Below are positions 26,354-35,634 of a DNA stretch of 64,000 bases, piece after piece (position 1 is the stretch's first letter; each line of letters starts with the position of its first letter). The DNA is taken from the NCBI RefSeq assembly GCF_021602025.1, contig NZ_BQHW01000027.1:1-64000 (forward strand). The letters are read 5' to 3'. The notes beneath the pieces were generated by a model. That model made no database searches. It was given only the letters and a program-made list of their open reading frames with translations, and was not told the origin of the DNA. This DNA is from Pseudomonas ceruminis. GTDB lineage: Bacteria > Pseudomonadota > Gammaproteobacteria > Pseudomonadales > Pseudomonadaceae. The position numbers were made by a program, and so were the translations under genes.

Positions 26354-27310
26354 CTACTTGGGAACCACGTTGACCCACCACTGCGTATGCCGCTCGATCT
26401 TCACCGGCAACGCCGGCACCAGCGAGGCCAGGGCCAGGTCTGTATTGTTCAGCGGGAAGCTCCCCGTGACGCGCAGGTCGGCGATTTCATCGGCCACGCC
26501 CAGGTGCCCGTTGCGGTATTGCCCCAATTGGGCCAGCAGGTCGGCCAGGCGTACGTTGTCGACCACCAGCATGCCGCGGGTCCAGGCATCGGCACCGGCC
26601 ACCACAGGGGTGACGGCGCTGAGGCCGTTGGCGTTCATCAGCACCTGCTGGCCTTCGCCCAGTACCTGCTCGTCGCCGCTGTTGCGGGGCATGGCGGCGA
26701 CCGAGGACTGCAGTACCTCAAGGCGTGTGCCGTTGGCCTCGCGACGCACCAGAAAGCGCGTGCCCAGGGGGCGCAGGCGGCCATCGTCGGTGCGCACCAG
26801 CAACGGGCGCGGGTCTGCATGGCCGGTTTCCACCGAGATTTCACCCTGGTGCAGCACCAGCTCGCGTTGCCCGCCTGCGTAGTTGATGTCTACAGCGGTG
26901 TGGGTGTTGAGGCTCAACAGCGTGCCGTCTTCCAGGCGCAGTGTGCGCAACTCGCCAGTGGCGGTGCGCTGATCTGCCAGCCAGTAATTGACTGACAGCG
27001 ACGGCGCGCCGAGCCAGGCCAGTAGTGAGCCGAGCAGCAACATACCGGCGAGCCCGCCGCCTGCCTTGCCAACCCGCCGACGCAGGCTGATACGCGATTG
27101 CTGCAGGACCTGGCGGGCGGGGCCGACTGCAGCGCTCACGCGTTGATCGAGGGTACCCAGCTGGCGCCAGGCACGGGCGTGTTCTTCACTGGCGGCGTGC
27201 CAGCGCATGAATTCGCTGCGGGCATCGGGCGTGCCGCTGCTGTCGTCCAGGCTGAGTTTCCAGGCAATGGCAGCTTCGAGAACCCGGGCCGAAACCGGTG
27301 AGTTGTTCAC
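26354..27310 (-). CDS. FecR-family anti-sigma factor / sigma regulator
   Basis: A 318-aa single-pass protein. The cytoplasmic N-terminal domain (AIAWKLSLDDSSG, HAASEEHARAWRQL) binds the sigma factor. A transmembrane helix lies near residues 80-100 (GGGLAGMLLLGSLLAWLG), and the periplasmic FecR domain includes LRTLRLEDGTLLSLNTHTAV and a C-terminal segment that meets the receptor signalling domain. It overlaps the sigma gene by 4 bp. It transduces siderophore binding at the outer membrane to the sigma factor. Confidence 0.92.
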   Translation of the reverse strand: MNNSPVSARVLEAAIAWKLSLDDSSGTPDARSEFMRWHAASEEHARAWRQLGTLDQRVSAAVGPARQVLQQSRISLRRRVGKAGGGLAGMLLLGSLLAWLGAPSLSVNYWLADQRTATGELRTLRLEDGTLLSLNTHTAVDINYAGGQRELVLHQGEISVETGHADPRPLLVRTDDGRLRPLGTRFLVRREANGTRLEVLQSSVAAMPRNSGDEQVLGEGQQVLMNANGLSAVTPVVAGADAWTRGMLVVDNVRLADLLAQLGQYRNGHLGVADEIADLRVTGSFPLNNTDLALASLVPALPVKIERHTQWWVNVVPK

Positions 27311-27825
27311 GTCGGCTCACCGTACAAGGCCACGTAGCACTGGCGCATGCCTTGGGCGAGGTACTGGCGCACGCGCGATACGGAAACGCCCAGGCGCTCG
27401 GCGATTTCAGCGTGGCCCATACCGTCCAGGCGGTTATGCAGGAAAGCGGCGCGGGCCTTGCTCGACAGTTTTCCAAGCAGCCGGTCAATGGCCTTGAGGT
27501 CTTCGAGGATCAGGTGCTGGATTTCCGGGGAAGGCTGTTCGGCCTGTGGCAGGCGCGCCAGCTCGGCCAGATACGCCTGCTCCAGCGCGGCACGGCGGAA
27601 GTGGTCGAACATCAACCCCTTGGCTACAGCGGCGAGGAAGGCGCGTGGCTCGCGTGGGGTATCCAGCCGCTCCCGGCCGAGCAGGCGCACAAAAGTATCC
27701 TGGCTCAGATCTTCGGCACGCTGACGGCAGGCCATGCTGCGTTGCAGCCAGGCGAGCAGCCAGCCGCGGTGGTCGCGGTACAGCGCACCGACCAGATCGG
27801 CATGTGGGCTCTGTGCAGAAGACAA
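27307..27825 (-). CDS. FecI-type ECF sigma factor
   Basis: A 172-aa iron-starvation sigma factor with region 2 (CRQRAEDLSQDTFVRLL) and region 4 (MGHAEIAERLGVSVSRVRQY, a helix-turn-helix). It directs RNA polymerase to the receptor gene. The only start giving a full region 2 is the TTG at 27825, preceded by a strong GGGGGGA ribosome site. A Fur-like site lies about 35 bp upstream, so iron probably represses it. Confidence 0.92.
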   Translation of the reverse strand: MSSAQSPHADLVGALYRDHRGWLLAWLQRSMACRQRAEDLSQDTFVRLLGRERLDTPREPRAFLAAVAKGLMFDHFRRAALEQAYLAELARLPQAEQPSPEIQHLILEDLKAIDRLLGKLSSKARAAFLHNRLDGMGHAEIAERLGVSVSRVRQYLAQGMRQCYVALYGEPT

Positions 27826-27859
27826 GCAGCGTCCCCCCGGAACGAATGCATTAACTAAC

Positions 27860-27878
27860 GATAATTATTCGCGATTGT
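27860..27878. promoter_or_regulatory. Candidate Fur box upstream of the sigma factor gene
   Basis: GATAATTATTCGCGATTGT matches about 10 of 19 positions of the Fur consensus, with the first half nearly perfect (GATAAT-AT). The position just upstream of a fecI-type gene strengthens the call; the second half is weak. Confidence 0.55.
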
Positions 27879-27953
27879 TACAGAGGCAGGGGGTGGGGTG
27901 CAATGGACGCTTATCGGATTGCCATCCCCAGCGGTAGCGCCGGTAATCAGCGA

Positions 27954-28664
27954 TCAGAGGCCGTGCCCCTGCACGCTACGCCGACGCCACCCGCGCAATC
28001 GCTGTTCGAGTTGCAATGGGCTGTCGAGTTGCTGCCGATGGGCCTGGCTGAACAGGATCAACGCCAGTTCGGCGGTGACCTGGGCATCGGCGCTGGCATG
28101 GTGGCGTTCGTCTACCTGCAGGCCGAAACGCGTCACCCAGTCGTCCAGGCCAGCCTCGCGCAGCACGGTGTCGGGGTTGAGCATCGGTGCCAGTTCGGCG
28201 ACATCGAGAAAGGGATGCTGCAACCGATAGCCCAGGCTTTCTTTCAGCGCCCGGGCCAGCATGCGTTGATCGAACGGGGCATGGAAGGCCAGCACCGGGC
28301 TGGTACCAATGAATTCGAGCAGGTCAAGCAACGCCTCGGCTGGGTCGCAGCCTGCCGCCAGGGCGCTGGGGCCCAGGCCATGGATCAACACGCTGGCGTT
28401 GGTCTTCTGCGTGGGCCGGTGCAAGGTCCGTTCGAACTGCTGAGAGAAGTCGATGGCACCATCTTCGATGGCCACGGCACCCACCGACAGCACCTGGTCA
28501 CGGTTGGGGTTCAGGCCGCTGGTTTCCAGGTCGAGGACCACCCAGCGCTGCTCACGCAACGAGCAGACACCCAACGGTGCGGGTTTGGCCACGTGCGCCA
28601 GGCGCTGGCGCAAGGTGTCGTCCAGCAGGGGAGCTGCAGGGCGCAGCCAGGCGAACAGGCTCAT
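27954..28664 (-). CDS. DnaQ-like 3'-5' exonuclease
   Basis: A 236-aa DEDDh exonuclease. The first acidic motif is VVLDLETSGLNP, the second region is LAFHAPFDQRML (Asp), and the third has His and Asp in HHASADAQVTAEL. Related proteins include PolC/DnaQ epsilon-like exonucleases acting on single-stranded DNA or RNA; the substrate is unknown. The start codon overlaps the stop of the CBS-domain gene (ATGA), so the two are translated together and may act in one process. Confidence 0.85.
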   Translation of the reverse strand: MSLFAWLRPAAPLLDDTLRQRLAHVAKPAPLGVCSLREQRWVVLDLETSGLNPNRDQVLSVGAVAIEDGAIDFSQQFERTLHRPTQKTNASVLIHGLGPSALAAGCDPAEALLDLLEFIGTSPVLAFHAPFDQRMLARALKESLGYRLQHPFLDVAELAPMLNPDTVLREAGLDDWVTRFGLQVDERHHASADAQVTAELALILFSQAHRQQLDSPLQLEQRLRGWRRRSVQGHGL

Positions 28665-30598
28665 AGCTGATACCGCAAGGCCAGGCTGCTCTGCAGGCGC
28701 TGCGCCTGGCGCAGGGATTCACGCAGGATGCGCCGGTCCAGGTGGTTGAGGCTGTCTGGATCGACCCGGTTGGAGTAGGGCAGGTTGTCGCGCGTCTGGC
28801 GCTGGTGCTGCTGCATGCGGGTTTGCTGAATGAAGTGGTAAGCCTCTTCATATGCCGCGCCATCGAGCGCCTCGATGATGCCTTTGTCGACCAGTTGGCG
28901 CAGGCGCTCCAGGGTGTTGCAGGCGCCGATGCCATGGGCCAGGGCGAGCAGGCGTGCACCATCGACGAAGGGGGTAAGCCCCTGGACCTTGAGGTCGAGG
29001 GTGGCAGCTTTGTCGTTGCCCTGACGGGTCAACACGAACTCGCGCAGGCGGCCAACCGGCGGCCGTTGGCGCAGGGCGTTGTCGGCCATCATGCGCTGGA
29101 AGATACGGTTGTCGGCGACCTGCTCGAGCATCTGTTGACGCAGTTGCTCACACCCTTGTTCGTCGCCCCACACCACGCGCAGGTCGAAGTAGATGCTCGA
29201 GCCGAGCAGGTTCTCCGGGCTGGCTTCGCGAACGAAGCCGGCAAAGCGCTGGGCCCATTCGGTGCGCGAAAGGCAGAGCTCGGGGTTGCCGGCCATGATG
29301 TTGCCTTTGCACAAGGTAAAGCCGCACTGGGCCAGGCACTGATTGATGTACTGCGCCAGAGGCAGCAGCCGTGCGCGAATGGCATCGGCCTCGCTGCCGT
29401 CGGCCGCTTCGAACAGGATGCCGTTGTCCTGGTCAGTGTGCAGGGTCTGTTCACGGCGGCCTTCGCTGCCGAAGCACAGCCAGGTAAATGGCACGCCAGG
29501 GTCACCGCGCTCGGCCAGCGCCAGTTCGATTACCCGGCAGACAGTGTGGTCGTTGAGCAAGGTGATGATCTGGGTGATCTGGGTCGAGGAAGCGCCATGG
29601 GCAAGCATGCGTTCGACCAACTGGCCGATTTCGCCGCGCAACGATACCAGCGAGTCCAGGCGTGGCGCATGGCGGATGGTACGCGCCAGGTGCACCAGAT
29701 CGACCCGTTGCAGGGAAAACAGGTCGCGCTCGGATACCACGCCGCACAGGCGGCGGTTTTCCACCAGGCAGACATGGGCAATGTGCCGTTCGGTCATGGC
29801 CATGGCCGCATCGAAGGCACTGGCACCAGGGCTTAAGTAGAAGGGCTTGGCGGTCATGTGCCGAGCGATGGGCGCGCCCAGGTCGGCATCGGCGGCAGCC
29901 ACCACCTCACGCAGGTCACGCAGGGTGAAAATGCCCACCGGATACCGTTGCGGATCGACCACGACAATGCTGCCGACCTGCTGCTCGTGCATCAGCCGCA
30001 CGGCATCACGCAGTGGCATGTCTGGGGCGCAGACCACCGGGTGGCGCATGGCCAGTTCGCCCAGGGGAGCATTGAGTGAATATTGTGTGCCGAGGGTTTC
30101 TACCGCACGTTGGCGCACTTGCTGGTTGACTTGATCGAGCAGGCTGCTGACGCCGCGCAGGGCAAAATCTCGAAACACTTCTGACAGGGAGAACAGGCGG
30201 ATGAACGCCGCCTTGTTCAGTTGCAGGCAGAACGTGTCTTCGCCGGCCAGGTGTTCGGTGCGGGTGGCGCGTTCGCCAAGCAGGGCTGCCAGGGGGAAGC
30301 ACTCGCCGCTGGTGATCTCGAATGTGGTTTCCACACCCGGTTTGACCAGGTGCTGGCGCTCACCGACAACGCGGCCCTGTTTGACGATGTAGAAGTGCTC
30401 CACCGGGCCGTCCGCCGGCTTGATGATGCTTTCGCCGCTGGCATAGAAACGCAGCTGGCACTGTTCCACCAGAAAGGCCAGGTGGCTGTGCTCCATCTGG
30501 TTGAACGGGGGGAAACGCTGCAAAAACTGCAGTGTGCCCTGGATGTTCTGCAGAACAGCGGTTCTGCCCGCCTGGCTGTAGGCGTCCTTTTTGCTCAT
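28661..30598 (-). CDS. cNMP-binding/CBS/DUF294 putative nucleotidyltransferase
   Basis: A 645-aa cytoplasmic protein with a cyclic-nucleotide-binding-like domain (about 30-140, GESIIKPADGPVEHFYIV), a pair of CBS domains (about 175-295, binding adenine nucleotides) and a DUF294 nucleotidyltransferase domain (about 340-480). The latter has the Asp pair of LHTDQDNGILFE after CFGSEGRREQT, and a DUF294 C-terminal domain follows. This looks like a ligand-gated nucleotidyl transfer enzyme related to GlnD/GlnE folds; the substrate is unknown. It is coupled to the downstream exonuclease gene by a 4-bp overlap. Confidence 0.85.
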   Translation of the reverse strand: MSKKDAYSQAGRTAVLQNIQGTLQFLQRFPPFNQMEHSHLAFLVEQCQLRFYASGESIIKPADGPVEHFYIVKQGRVVGERQHLVKPGVETTFEITSGECFPLAALLGERATRTEHLAGEDTFCLQLNKAAFIRLFSLSEVFRDFALRGVSSLLDQVNQQVRQRAVETLGTQYSLNAPLGELAMRHPVVCAPDMPLRDAVRLMHEQQVGSIVVVDPQRYPVGIFTLRDLREVVAAADADLGAPIARHMTAKPFYLSPGASAFDAAMAMTERHIAHVCLVENRRLCGVVSERDLFSLQRVDLVHLARTIRHAPRLDSLVSLRGEIGQLVERMLAHGASSTQITQIITLLNDHTVCRVIELALAERGDPGVPFTWLCFGSEGRREQTLHTDQDNGILFEAADGSEADAIRARLLPLAQYINQCLAQCGFTLCKGNIMAGNPELCLSRTEWAQRFAGFVREASPENLLGSSIYFDLRVVWGDEQGCEQLRQQMLEQVADNRIFQRMMADNALRQRPPVGRLREFVLTRQGNDKAATLDLKVQGLTPFVDGARLLALAHGIGACNTLERLRQLVDKGIIEALDGAAYEEAYHFIQQTRMQQHQRQTRDNLPYSNRVDPDSLNHLDRRILRESLRQAQRLQSSLALRYQL

Positions 30599-30784
30599 GA
30601 AACTGACCGTATCGCTATGCCGAACTATATATATCTATATATAGGTGCGGCCTTGTTGTTCTCGGCCCCCATGGTCGGCTGGCGGCCGTGCGGTGCCCAT
30701 TGGACGTAAGTCTATGAGCGGTGTGTGATCAATATCGCAAGGTGCGGTCTTACCGGTGAGCAAGATACTTTTGACGAGACGACC
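30599..30784. promoter_or_regulatory. Divergent promoter region with AT palindrome
   Basis: The gap between the CBS gene (minus) and the receiver gene (plus) holds CTATATATATCTATATATAG at 30625-30644, a near-palindrome of 20 bases that stands out in this GC-rich genome and probably forms a promoter core or regulator site for one or both genes. Confidence 0.45.
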
Positions 30785-31228
30785 ATGGCTGAGCATGACG
30801 ACATCCTGAGTGACGCTGAACGCGAGGCATTGGCCGGAGTAAGTGCCCCCATGGCGCCCAAGCCGGTGGTGCTGGTGGTCGATGACAACCCGGTCAATAG
30901 CGAGGCGCTGTGCCTTTACCTGAAGAGTAGGGGCATCGACTGCATGAAGGCCGATGGTGCCCAGGAGGCGATGTTCAAGCTGCATTACGAGCCGCGGATT
31001 GCCTTGATGATCACCGACCTGCGCATGGAGCCCAAGGATGGCCTGGAGCTGATTCGGCAGGTGCGTGAGTCGGAGCGGGCGGCGTTGTCGATCATCGTGG
31101 TGTCGGGCGACACCGATGTGAAGGAGGCGGTGGACGTAATGCACCTGGGGGTGGTGGACTTTTTGCTCAAGCCGGTGGATCTGGGGAAGCTGCTGCACTT
31201 GGTGAAGAAGGAATTGAAGGTCGAATAA
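30785..31228 (+). CDS. Stand-alone response-regulator receiver protein
   Basis: A 147-aa protein consisting of one CheY-like receiver. Acidic pocket D33-D34 (VVDDNPVNS), phospho-acceptor D78 (MITDLRM), Ser in VVSGDTD and K129 (FLLKPVD) are all in place, so it should be phosphorylated. There is no DNA-binding or enzymatic output domain, and no histidine kinase in the window. I chose ATG 30785; a GTG at 30725 would add 20 residues without family support. Confidence 0.82.
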   Translation: MAEHDDILSDAEREALAGVSAPMAPKPVVLVVDDNPVNSEALCLYLKSRGIDCMKADGAQEAMFKLHYEPRIALMITDLRMEPKDGLELIRQVRESERAALSIIVVSGDTDVKEAVDVMHLGVVDFLLKPVDLGKLLHLVKKELKVE

Positions 31229-31238
31229 CGGGGGTGGA

Positions 31239-31276
31239 TGCAGCCCTATCACCGGCTTGCTGGCGATAGGGCTGCA
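31239..31276. terminator. Hairpin between convergent receiver and glcB genes
   Basis: TGCAGCCCTATC (31239-31250) pairs with GATAGGGCTGCA (31265-31276) around an ACCGGC..GG centre. There is no U-run, but it sits exactly between two convergent genes and probably serves both. The CCGGCTTGC-TGGCGATAGGG sequence also resembles a P. putida REP variant. Confidence 0.55.
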
Positions 31277-31293
31277 GCGCAGCCTCTTACGTA

Positions 31294-33471
31294 TTACAGC
31301 CCGTTACGCGCCTTGAACTCGCGACGGCGGCGGTGCAGCACCGGCTCGGTATACCCGTTCGGCTGCTTGGCACCCTCGATCACCAGCTCCACAGCCGCCT
31401 GGAACGCGACGTTGTCGTCGAAGTTCGGCGCCATCGGACGGTACAGCGCGTCACCGGCGTTCTGCTTGTCGACCACCGCGGCCATGCGCTTGAGGCTTTC
31501 CAGCACCTGGTCCTGGCTGACCACGCCATGGCGCAGCCAGTTGGCCAGCAACTGAGCTGAAATACGCAGGGTGGCGCGGTCTTCCATCAGGCCGACGTCG
31601 TTGATGTCCGGCACCTTCGAGCACCCTACGCCCTGATCGATCCAGCGCACCACATAGCCAAGGATGCCTTGGGCGTTGTTGTCCAGCTCGTTGCGGATCT
31701 CTTCGGGCGACCAGTGGGTATCGGCAGCCAGCGGAATGCTCAGGATATCGTCCACAGACGCCGGTGTACGTGAAGCCAGCTCGCGCTGACGTGCCTGTAC
31801 GTCGACCTTGTGGTAATGCAGGGCGTGCAGGGTGGCGGCGGTTGGCGACGGTACCCAGGCTGTGTTGGCGCCGGCCAGCGGGTGAGCGATCTTCTGCTCG
31901 AGCATGGCTGCCATCAGGTCTGGCATGGCCCACATGCCCTTGCCGATCTGCGCGCGGCCTTGCAGCCCGGTGGCCAGGCCAACGTCAACGTTGTTGTTCT
32001 CGTACGCGCCGATCCACTTCTCATTTTTCATGGCGCCTTTGCGTACCACGGCGCCGGCCTCCATAGAGGTGTGGATTTCGTCGCCGGTACGGTCGAGGAA
32101 GCCGGTGTTGATGAACGCAACGCGCTCGGCGGCCGACTTGATGCAGGCCTTGAGGTTGACCGTGGTGCGGCGCTCCTCGTCCATGATGCCGACCTTGACG
32201 GTGTTGCGCGGCATGCCCAGCAGGTCTTCGACGCGGCTGAAGATCTCGGCGGCGAACGCCACTTCTTCAGGGCCGTGCATCTTCGGCTTGACGATGTACA
32301 CACTGCCGGTGCGGGTGTTCTTGCGGCTGGTATTGCCGTTGAGGTTGTGCAGGGCGATCAGGTTGGTGAACAGCCCGTCCTGAATACCTTCAGGGATTTC
32401 GTTGCCTTGGGCATCGAGGATCGCCGGGTTGGTCATCAGGTGGCCGACGTTGCGCACGAACAGCAGCGAACGGCCATGCAAGGTGACGCTGCCGCCGTTG
32501 GGCGCGGCGTATTCGCGGTCCGGGTTCATGGTGCGGGTGAAGGTCTTGCCACCCTTGCTCACGTTCTCGGCCAGGTCACCTTTCATCAGGCCCAGCCAGT
32601 TACGGTAGACGATGACCTTGTCGTCGGCATCGACGGCGGCGACCGAGTCTTCGCAGTCCATGATGGTCGTGAGCGCCGATTCCATCAGGATGTCTTTGAC
32701 ACCCGCGGCGTCGGTGCTGCCAACCGGGGTGCTGGCGTCGACCTGGATCTCGAAATGCAGGCCGTTGTGCTTGAGCAGCACGGCGGTAGGCGCGGCGGCG
32801 TCGCCGTGGAAACCGATCAGTTGCGCGTCGTCACGCAGGCCGCTGTTGCTGCCGCCCTTGAGGGCGACGATCAGCTTGCCGCCTTCGATGCGATAGCCGG
32901 TGGAATCGACGTGGGAACCGGCCGCCAATGGCGCGGCTTCGTCGAGGAAGGCGCGGGCGAAGGCAATGACCTTGTCACCACGCACCTTGTTGTAACCCTG
33001 GCCTTTTTCCGCGCCGCCTTCATCGCTGATGGCGTCGGTGCCGTACAACGCGTCGTACAGCGAGCCCCAGCGAGCGTTGGCAGCATTGAGGGCGAAGCGG
33101 GCGTTCATCACCGGCACGACCAGTTGCGGGCCAGCCATGTGGGCGATTTCTTCGTCGACATTCTGGGTCGTGGCCTGGAAATCGTCGGCTTGTGGCAGCA
33201 GGTAGCCGATTTCCTGGAGGAAGCTCTTGTAGGCTACGGCGTCATGGGCCTGGCCTTTGCGTGCCTGGTGCCAGGCGTCGATCTTGGCTTGCAGCTCGTC
33301 GCGCTTGGCGAGCAGGGCTTTGTTCTTTGGGGCGAGGTCGTTGATGATCTTCTCGGCACCCGCCCAGAACTGCTCGGCGACGATGCCGGTCCCCGGAATG
33401 GCTTCGTTGTTGACGAAGTCGAACAGGACCTTGGCGACCTGAAGGCCACCGACTTGAACGTATCCAGTCAT
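31294..33471 (-). CDS. glcB: Malate synthase G
   Basis: It condenses glyoxylate with acetyl-CoA to give malate in the glyoxylate/glycolate pathway. The 725-aa protein has the length of the monomeric G isoform, starting [19 protein letters not shown]. Active-site regions are recognisable in [46 protein letters not shown] and [13 protein letters not shown] chose ATG 33471, which has GAGG 6 bases upstream; the frame-opening codon at 33483 is less likely. It stands alone, with a 443-bp upstream gap. Confidence 0.96.
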   Translation of the reverse strand: MTGYVQVGGLQVAKVLFDFVNNEAIPGTGIVAEQFWAGAEKIINDLAPKNKALLAKRDELQAKIDAWHQARKGQAHDAVAYKSFLQEIGYLLPQADDFQATTQNVDEEIAHMAGPQLVVPVMNARFALNAANARWGSLYDALYGTDAISDEGGAEKGQGYNKVRGDKVIAFARAFLDEAAPLAAGSHVDSTGYRIEGGKLIVALKGGSNSGLRDDAQLIGFHGDAAAPTAVLLKHNGLHFEIQVDASTPVGSTDAAGVKDILMESALTTIMDCEDSVAAVDADDKVIVYRNWLGLMKGDLAENVSKGGKTFTRTMNPDREYAAPNGGSVTLHGRSLLFVRNVGHLMTNPAILDAQGNEIPEGIQDGLFTNLIALHNLNGNTSRKNTRTGSVYIVKPKMHGPEEVAFAAEIFSRVEDLLGMPRNTVKVGIMDEERRTTVNLKACIKSAAERVAFINTGFLDRTGDEIHTSMEAGAVVRKGAMKNEKWIGAYENNNVDVGLATGLQGRAQIGKGMWAMPDLMAAMLEQKIAHPLAGANTAWVPSPTAATLHALHYHKVDVQARQRELASRTPASVDDILSIPLAADTHWSPEEIRNELDNNAQGILGYVVRWIDQGVGCSKVPDINDVGLMEDRATLRISAQLLANWLRHGVVSQDQVLESLKRMAAVVDKQNAGDALYRPMAPNFDDNVAFQAAVELVIEGAKQPNGYTEPVLHRRRREFKARNGL

Positions 33472-33914
33472 TGCTTGCCTCACCTCTGCTCAGCTATTTC
33501 GCTTTCGCTCTTCTGTATTAAGCCTGTAGCGCTTCTCTAAACACGGCACCCGCAATGCGCGAGCGCGGTTGGGTGCGGCTCGCCAGACGGGCTGGCGGGC
33601 GGTTGGCGTATTTTCACAGGCGCCTTGGCAGACATCCAAACGACGTTTTGTAGTCCACGCCGACGCATACTACATGAAGCAGCAGGCAGGTAAACATCAG
33701 ACTAAAAGCGTCGCTCTGCGACCGGTTGGTCGCGTAGGGTCATGCTGGGAATGGCTATGTTCGCAAAAAACGAGTGGATTGTTCCAGATAAATCTTGAAA
33801 CAGTACACGATTAGTTGTGCGAACTGCCCTGCGGCAGGTTGCCGCGCCTTGCCTATACTGAGTCGACCCCCGTATTTTCGCCGCCGCGGGCGGCTCGACG
33901 CAGAGGTAGGGCCT
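33472..33914. promoter_or_regulatory. Divergent glcB / GcvR-like regulatory region
   Basis: This 443-bp gap contains a perfect 16-bp palindrome GCGACC-GGTT-GGTCGC at 33718-33733 and a -10-like TATACT at 33854-33859 for the plus-strand gene, about 55 bases before its GTG. A glcB promoter must lie near 33480-33640 on the minus strand, but I cannot pick one. No small gene is supported. Confidence 0.4.
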
Positions 33915-34433
33915 GTGGACCATCTTGTACTGACCGTGATTGCCCCCGACAAGGCTGGCCAGGTTGAACGTATCGCCGAATGCATCGCCGAACATAGCGG
34001 CAACTGGCTGGAGAGCCGTATGTCGCGCATGGCCGGGCAGTTTGCCGGGATCTTGCGGGTGGCGGTGCCGGCGGAGAACTACGATGAACTGGTGAAGGCA
34101 CTCCAGGCGTTGGGCCAATACGATATCCGGGTGCTGATTGCCGAGAGCGGAATCGAGCCTTCGTGCACCTGGAAACCGATTGCCATGGAGCTTGTGGGCA
34201 ATGATCGCCCGGGGATCGTGCGCGACATCACCCGTTTGCTGGCCGACCAGGGTGTGAACCTGGAGCGTTTCACCACCGAGGTGCGCCCGGCGCCGATGAG
34301 CAGCGAGCCGCTGTTCCATGCCGATGCGCTGCTGGCGCTGCCGTTGACCCTGTCGCTGGATGACCTGCAGCACAAGCTGGAAAGCCTGGCCGATGACCTG
34401 ATGGTGGAGTTGAAGCTACGCCCAGAGGATTGA
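33915..34433 (+). CDS. GcvR-like ACT-domain regulatory protein
   Basis: A 172-aa protein of two ACT domains (about 1-75 and 88-165). The first begins HLVLTVIAPDKAGQVERIAE, and the second has MELVGNDRPGIVRDITRLLA, the classic ligand-binding turn. This matches the glycine-cleavage transcriptional repressor GcvR family, which acts by protein contact rather than DNA binding. A GTG at 33915 with AGGTAGGG upstream gives the family-type N-terminus; an ATG at 33795 would add 40 unsupported residues. No gcv genes are nearby, so its partner is encoded elsewhere. Confidence 0.82.
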   Translation: MDHLVLTVIAPDKAGQVERIAECIAEHSGNWLESRMSRMAGQFAGILRVAVPAENYDELVKALQALGQYDIRVLIAESGIEPSCTWKPIAMELVGNDRPGIVRDITRLLADQGVNLERFTTEVRPAPMSSEPLFHADALLALPLTLSLDDLQHKLESLADDLMVELKLRPED

Positions 34434-34442
34434 GCGGCAACT

Positions 34443-34468
34443 GCCGGGGGCCGCTTTGGGCCCCCTGC
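34443..34468 (+). terminator. GC-rich hairpin after the GcvR-like gene
   Basis: GGGGGCC pairs with GGCCCCC about 10 bp past the stop codon. The U-run is missing, so it is a weak terminator at best. Confidence 0.45.
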
Positions 34469-34637
34469 GGGTTATCCCGGTTTAACGGGGACGTCCCTGT
34501 GGATAACCTGGGGGCGTACCTCGCCAGCCCAATACCACCAAGGCCTCCCGCGATTTGGACAAAAAACGTACAGTTATCAGTAGCTTGTGCACAAAGCGCG
34601 GGGACGAGGGTGTGGATAACCTCTGGAGAGGTTCTGC

Positions 34638-34677
34638 CAGGCCACGAACTGCGTGGCCTGTAGAGTTTTGATCGTTT
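34638..34677. terminator. Terminator downstream of rarD and the GcvR-like gene
   Basis: CAGGCCACG (34638-34646) pairs with CGTGGCCTG (34652-34660) around a 5-base loop, followed on the plus strand by a T-rich tract (GTTTTGATCGTTTTTTGATC). It lies just beyond the minus-strand rarD stop and would also stop plus-strand readthrough. Confidence 0.65.
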
Positions 34678-34682
34678 TTTGA

Positions 34683-35570
34683 TCAGGCACGTTTGCGCAG
34701 GTTCAACCAGGCATCGACGCTGTAGAGTGCCAGGCCGGCCCAGATACACACGAACGCTACCAGGCTGCTCGAGGACAAGTGCTCATCAAACAGCAGCACG
34801 GCCTGCAGCAATACCAGGGTCGGTGCCAGGTACTGCAAAAACCCCAGGGTGGTGTAGGGCAAGTGCCGCGCGGCGGCGTTGAAACACACCAGTGGCACCA
34901 GGGTAACCGGGCCGGCCGCCACCAACCACAGCGCTTCGTTGCTGGTGTAGAACGCGCCCTGCGCGCTCACGGCAGAGGGGTGTAGCAACAGCCAGCCAAG
35001 CGCCAGCGGCACCAGCATCCAGGTTTCCACCACCAACCCAGGCAGCGCCGCTACCGGTGCCTGCTTGCGGATCAGGCCATAGAAGCCAAAGCTCAGGGCC
35101 AGTACCAGCGATACCCAGGGCAGGCTGCCGACCTGCCACACCTGCTGCGCCACCCCGACCGCAGCCATCGCCACCGCGAGCCATTGCAGACGCCGCAGGC
35201 GCTCACCCAATAGCAGCATGCCCAGCAGCACGTTCACCAGGGGGTTGATGTAATAACCCAGGCTGGCCTCGAGCATGCGCCCGTTGTTCACCGACCAGAC
35301 GTAGGTCAGCCAATTCGCGGCGATCAACGTGCCACTCAGGGCCAGAATACCCAGCCGGCGTGGGTTCTCACGTAATTCGCGCCACCAGCCTGGGTGTTTC
35401 CAGGCCAGCAGCAGGAGCGAGCCGAACAGGGCCGACCAGAGCACCCGGTGAACGATGATCTCCACCGCCGGAACGCTTTGAATTGCTTTGAAGTAAAGCG
35501 GGAACAGACCCCAGATGATGTAGGCACTGAGGCCCAGGATGTACCCGCGTTGCGGGTTTGCGGCGTGCAT
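34683..35570 (-). CDS. rarD: RarD-type EamA drug/metabolite transporter
   Basis: A 295-aa integral membrane protein with about ten hydrophobic helices and two EamA repeats. The N-terminal GYILGLSAYIIWGLFPLYFK and EIIVHRVLWS are hallmarks of the RarD subgroup (chloramphenicol-sensitivity RarD). Members move small metabolites across the inner membrane; the substrate is not known. It ends in a bidirectional terminator and is separate from the kinase gene downstream of the small gap at 35571-35634. Confidence 0.9.
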   Translation of the reverse strand: MHAANPQRGYILGLSAYIIWGLFPLYFKAIQSVPAVEIIVHRVLWSALFGSLLLLAWKHPGWWRELRENPRRLGILALSGTLIAANWLTYVWSVNNGRMLEASLGYYINPLVNVLLGMLLLGERLRRLQWLAVAMAAVGVAQQVWQVGSLPWVSLVLALSFGFYGLIRKQAPVAALPGLVVETWMLVPLALGWLLLHPSAVSAQGAFYTSNEALWLVAAGPVTLVPLVCFNAAARHLPYTTLGFLQYLAPTLVLLQAVLLFDEHLSSSSLVAFVCIWAGLALYSVDAWLNLRKRA

Positions 35571-35634
35571 GCAGAATCCTTGCTTAGGTAACTAAACACA
35601 ACGACGGCTATTGTAGACAGACCCTCGTGTGCTT

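Noticed and set aside
31810-33540. A 576-aa open frame antisense to malate synthase
   Set aside because: It is a shadow of glcB, with no recognisable motif and no ribosome site.
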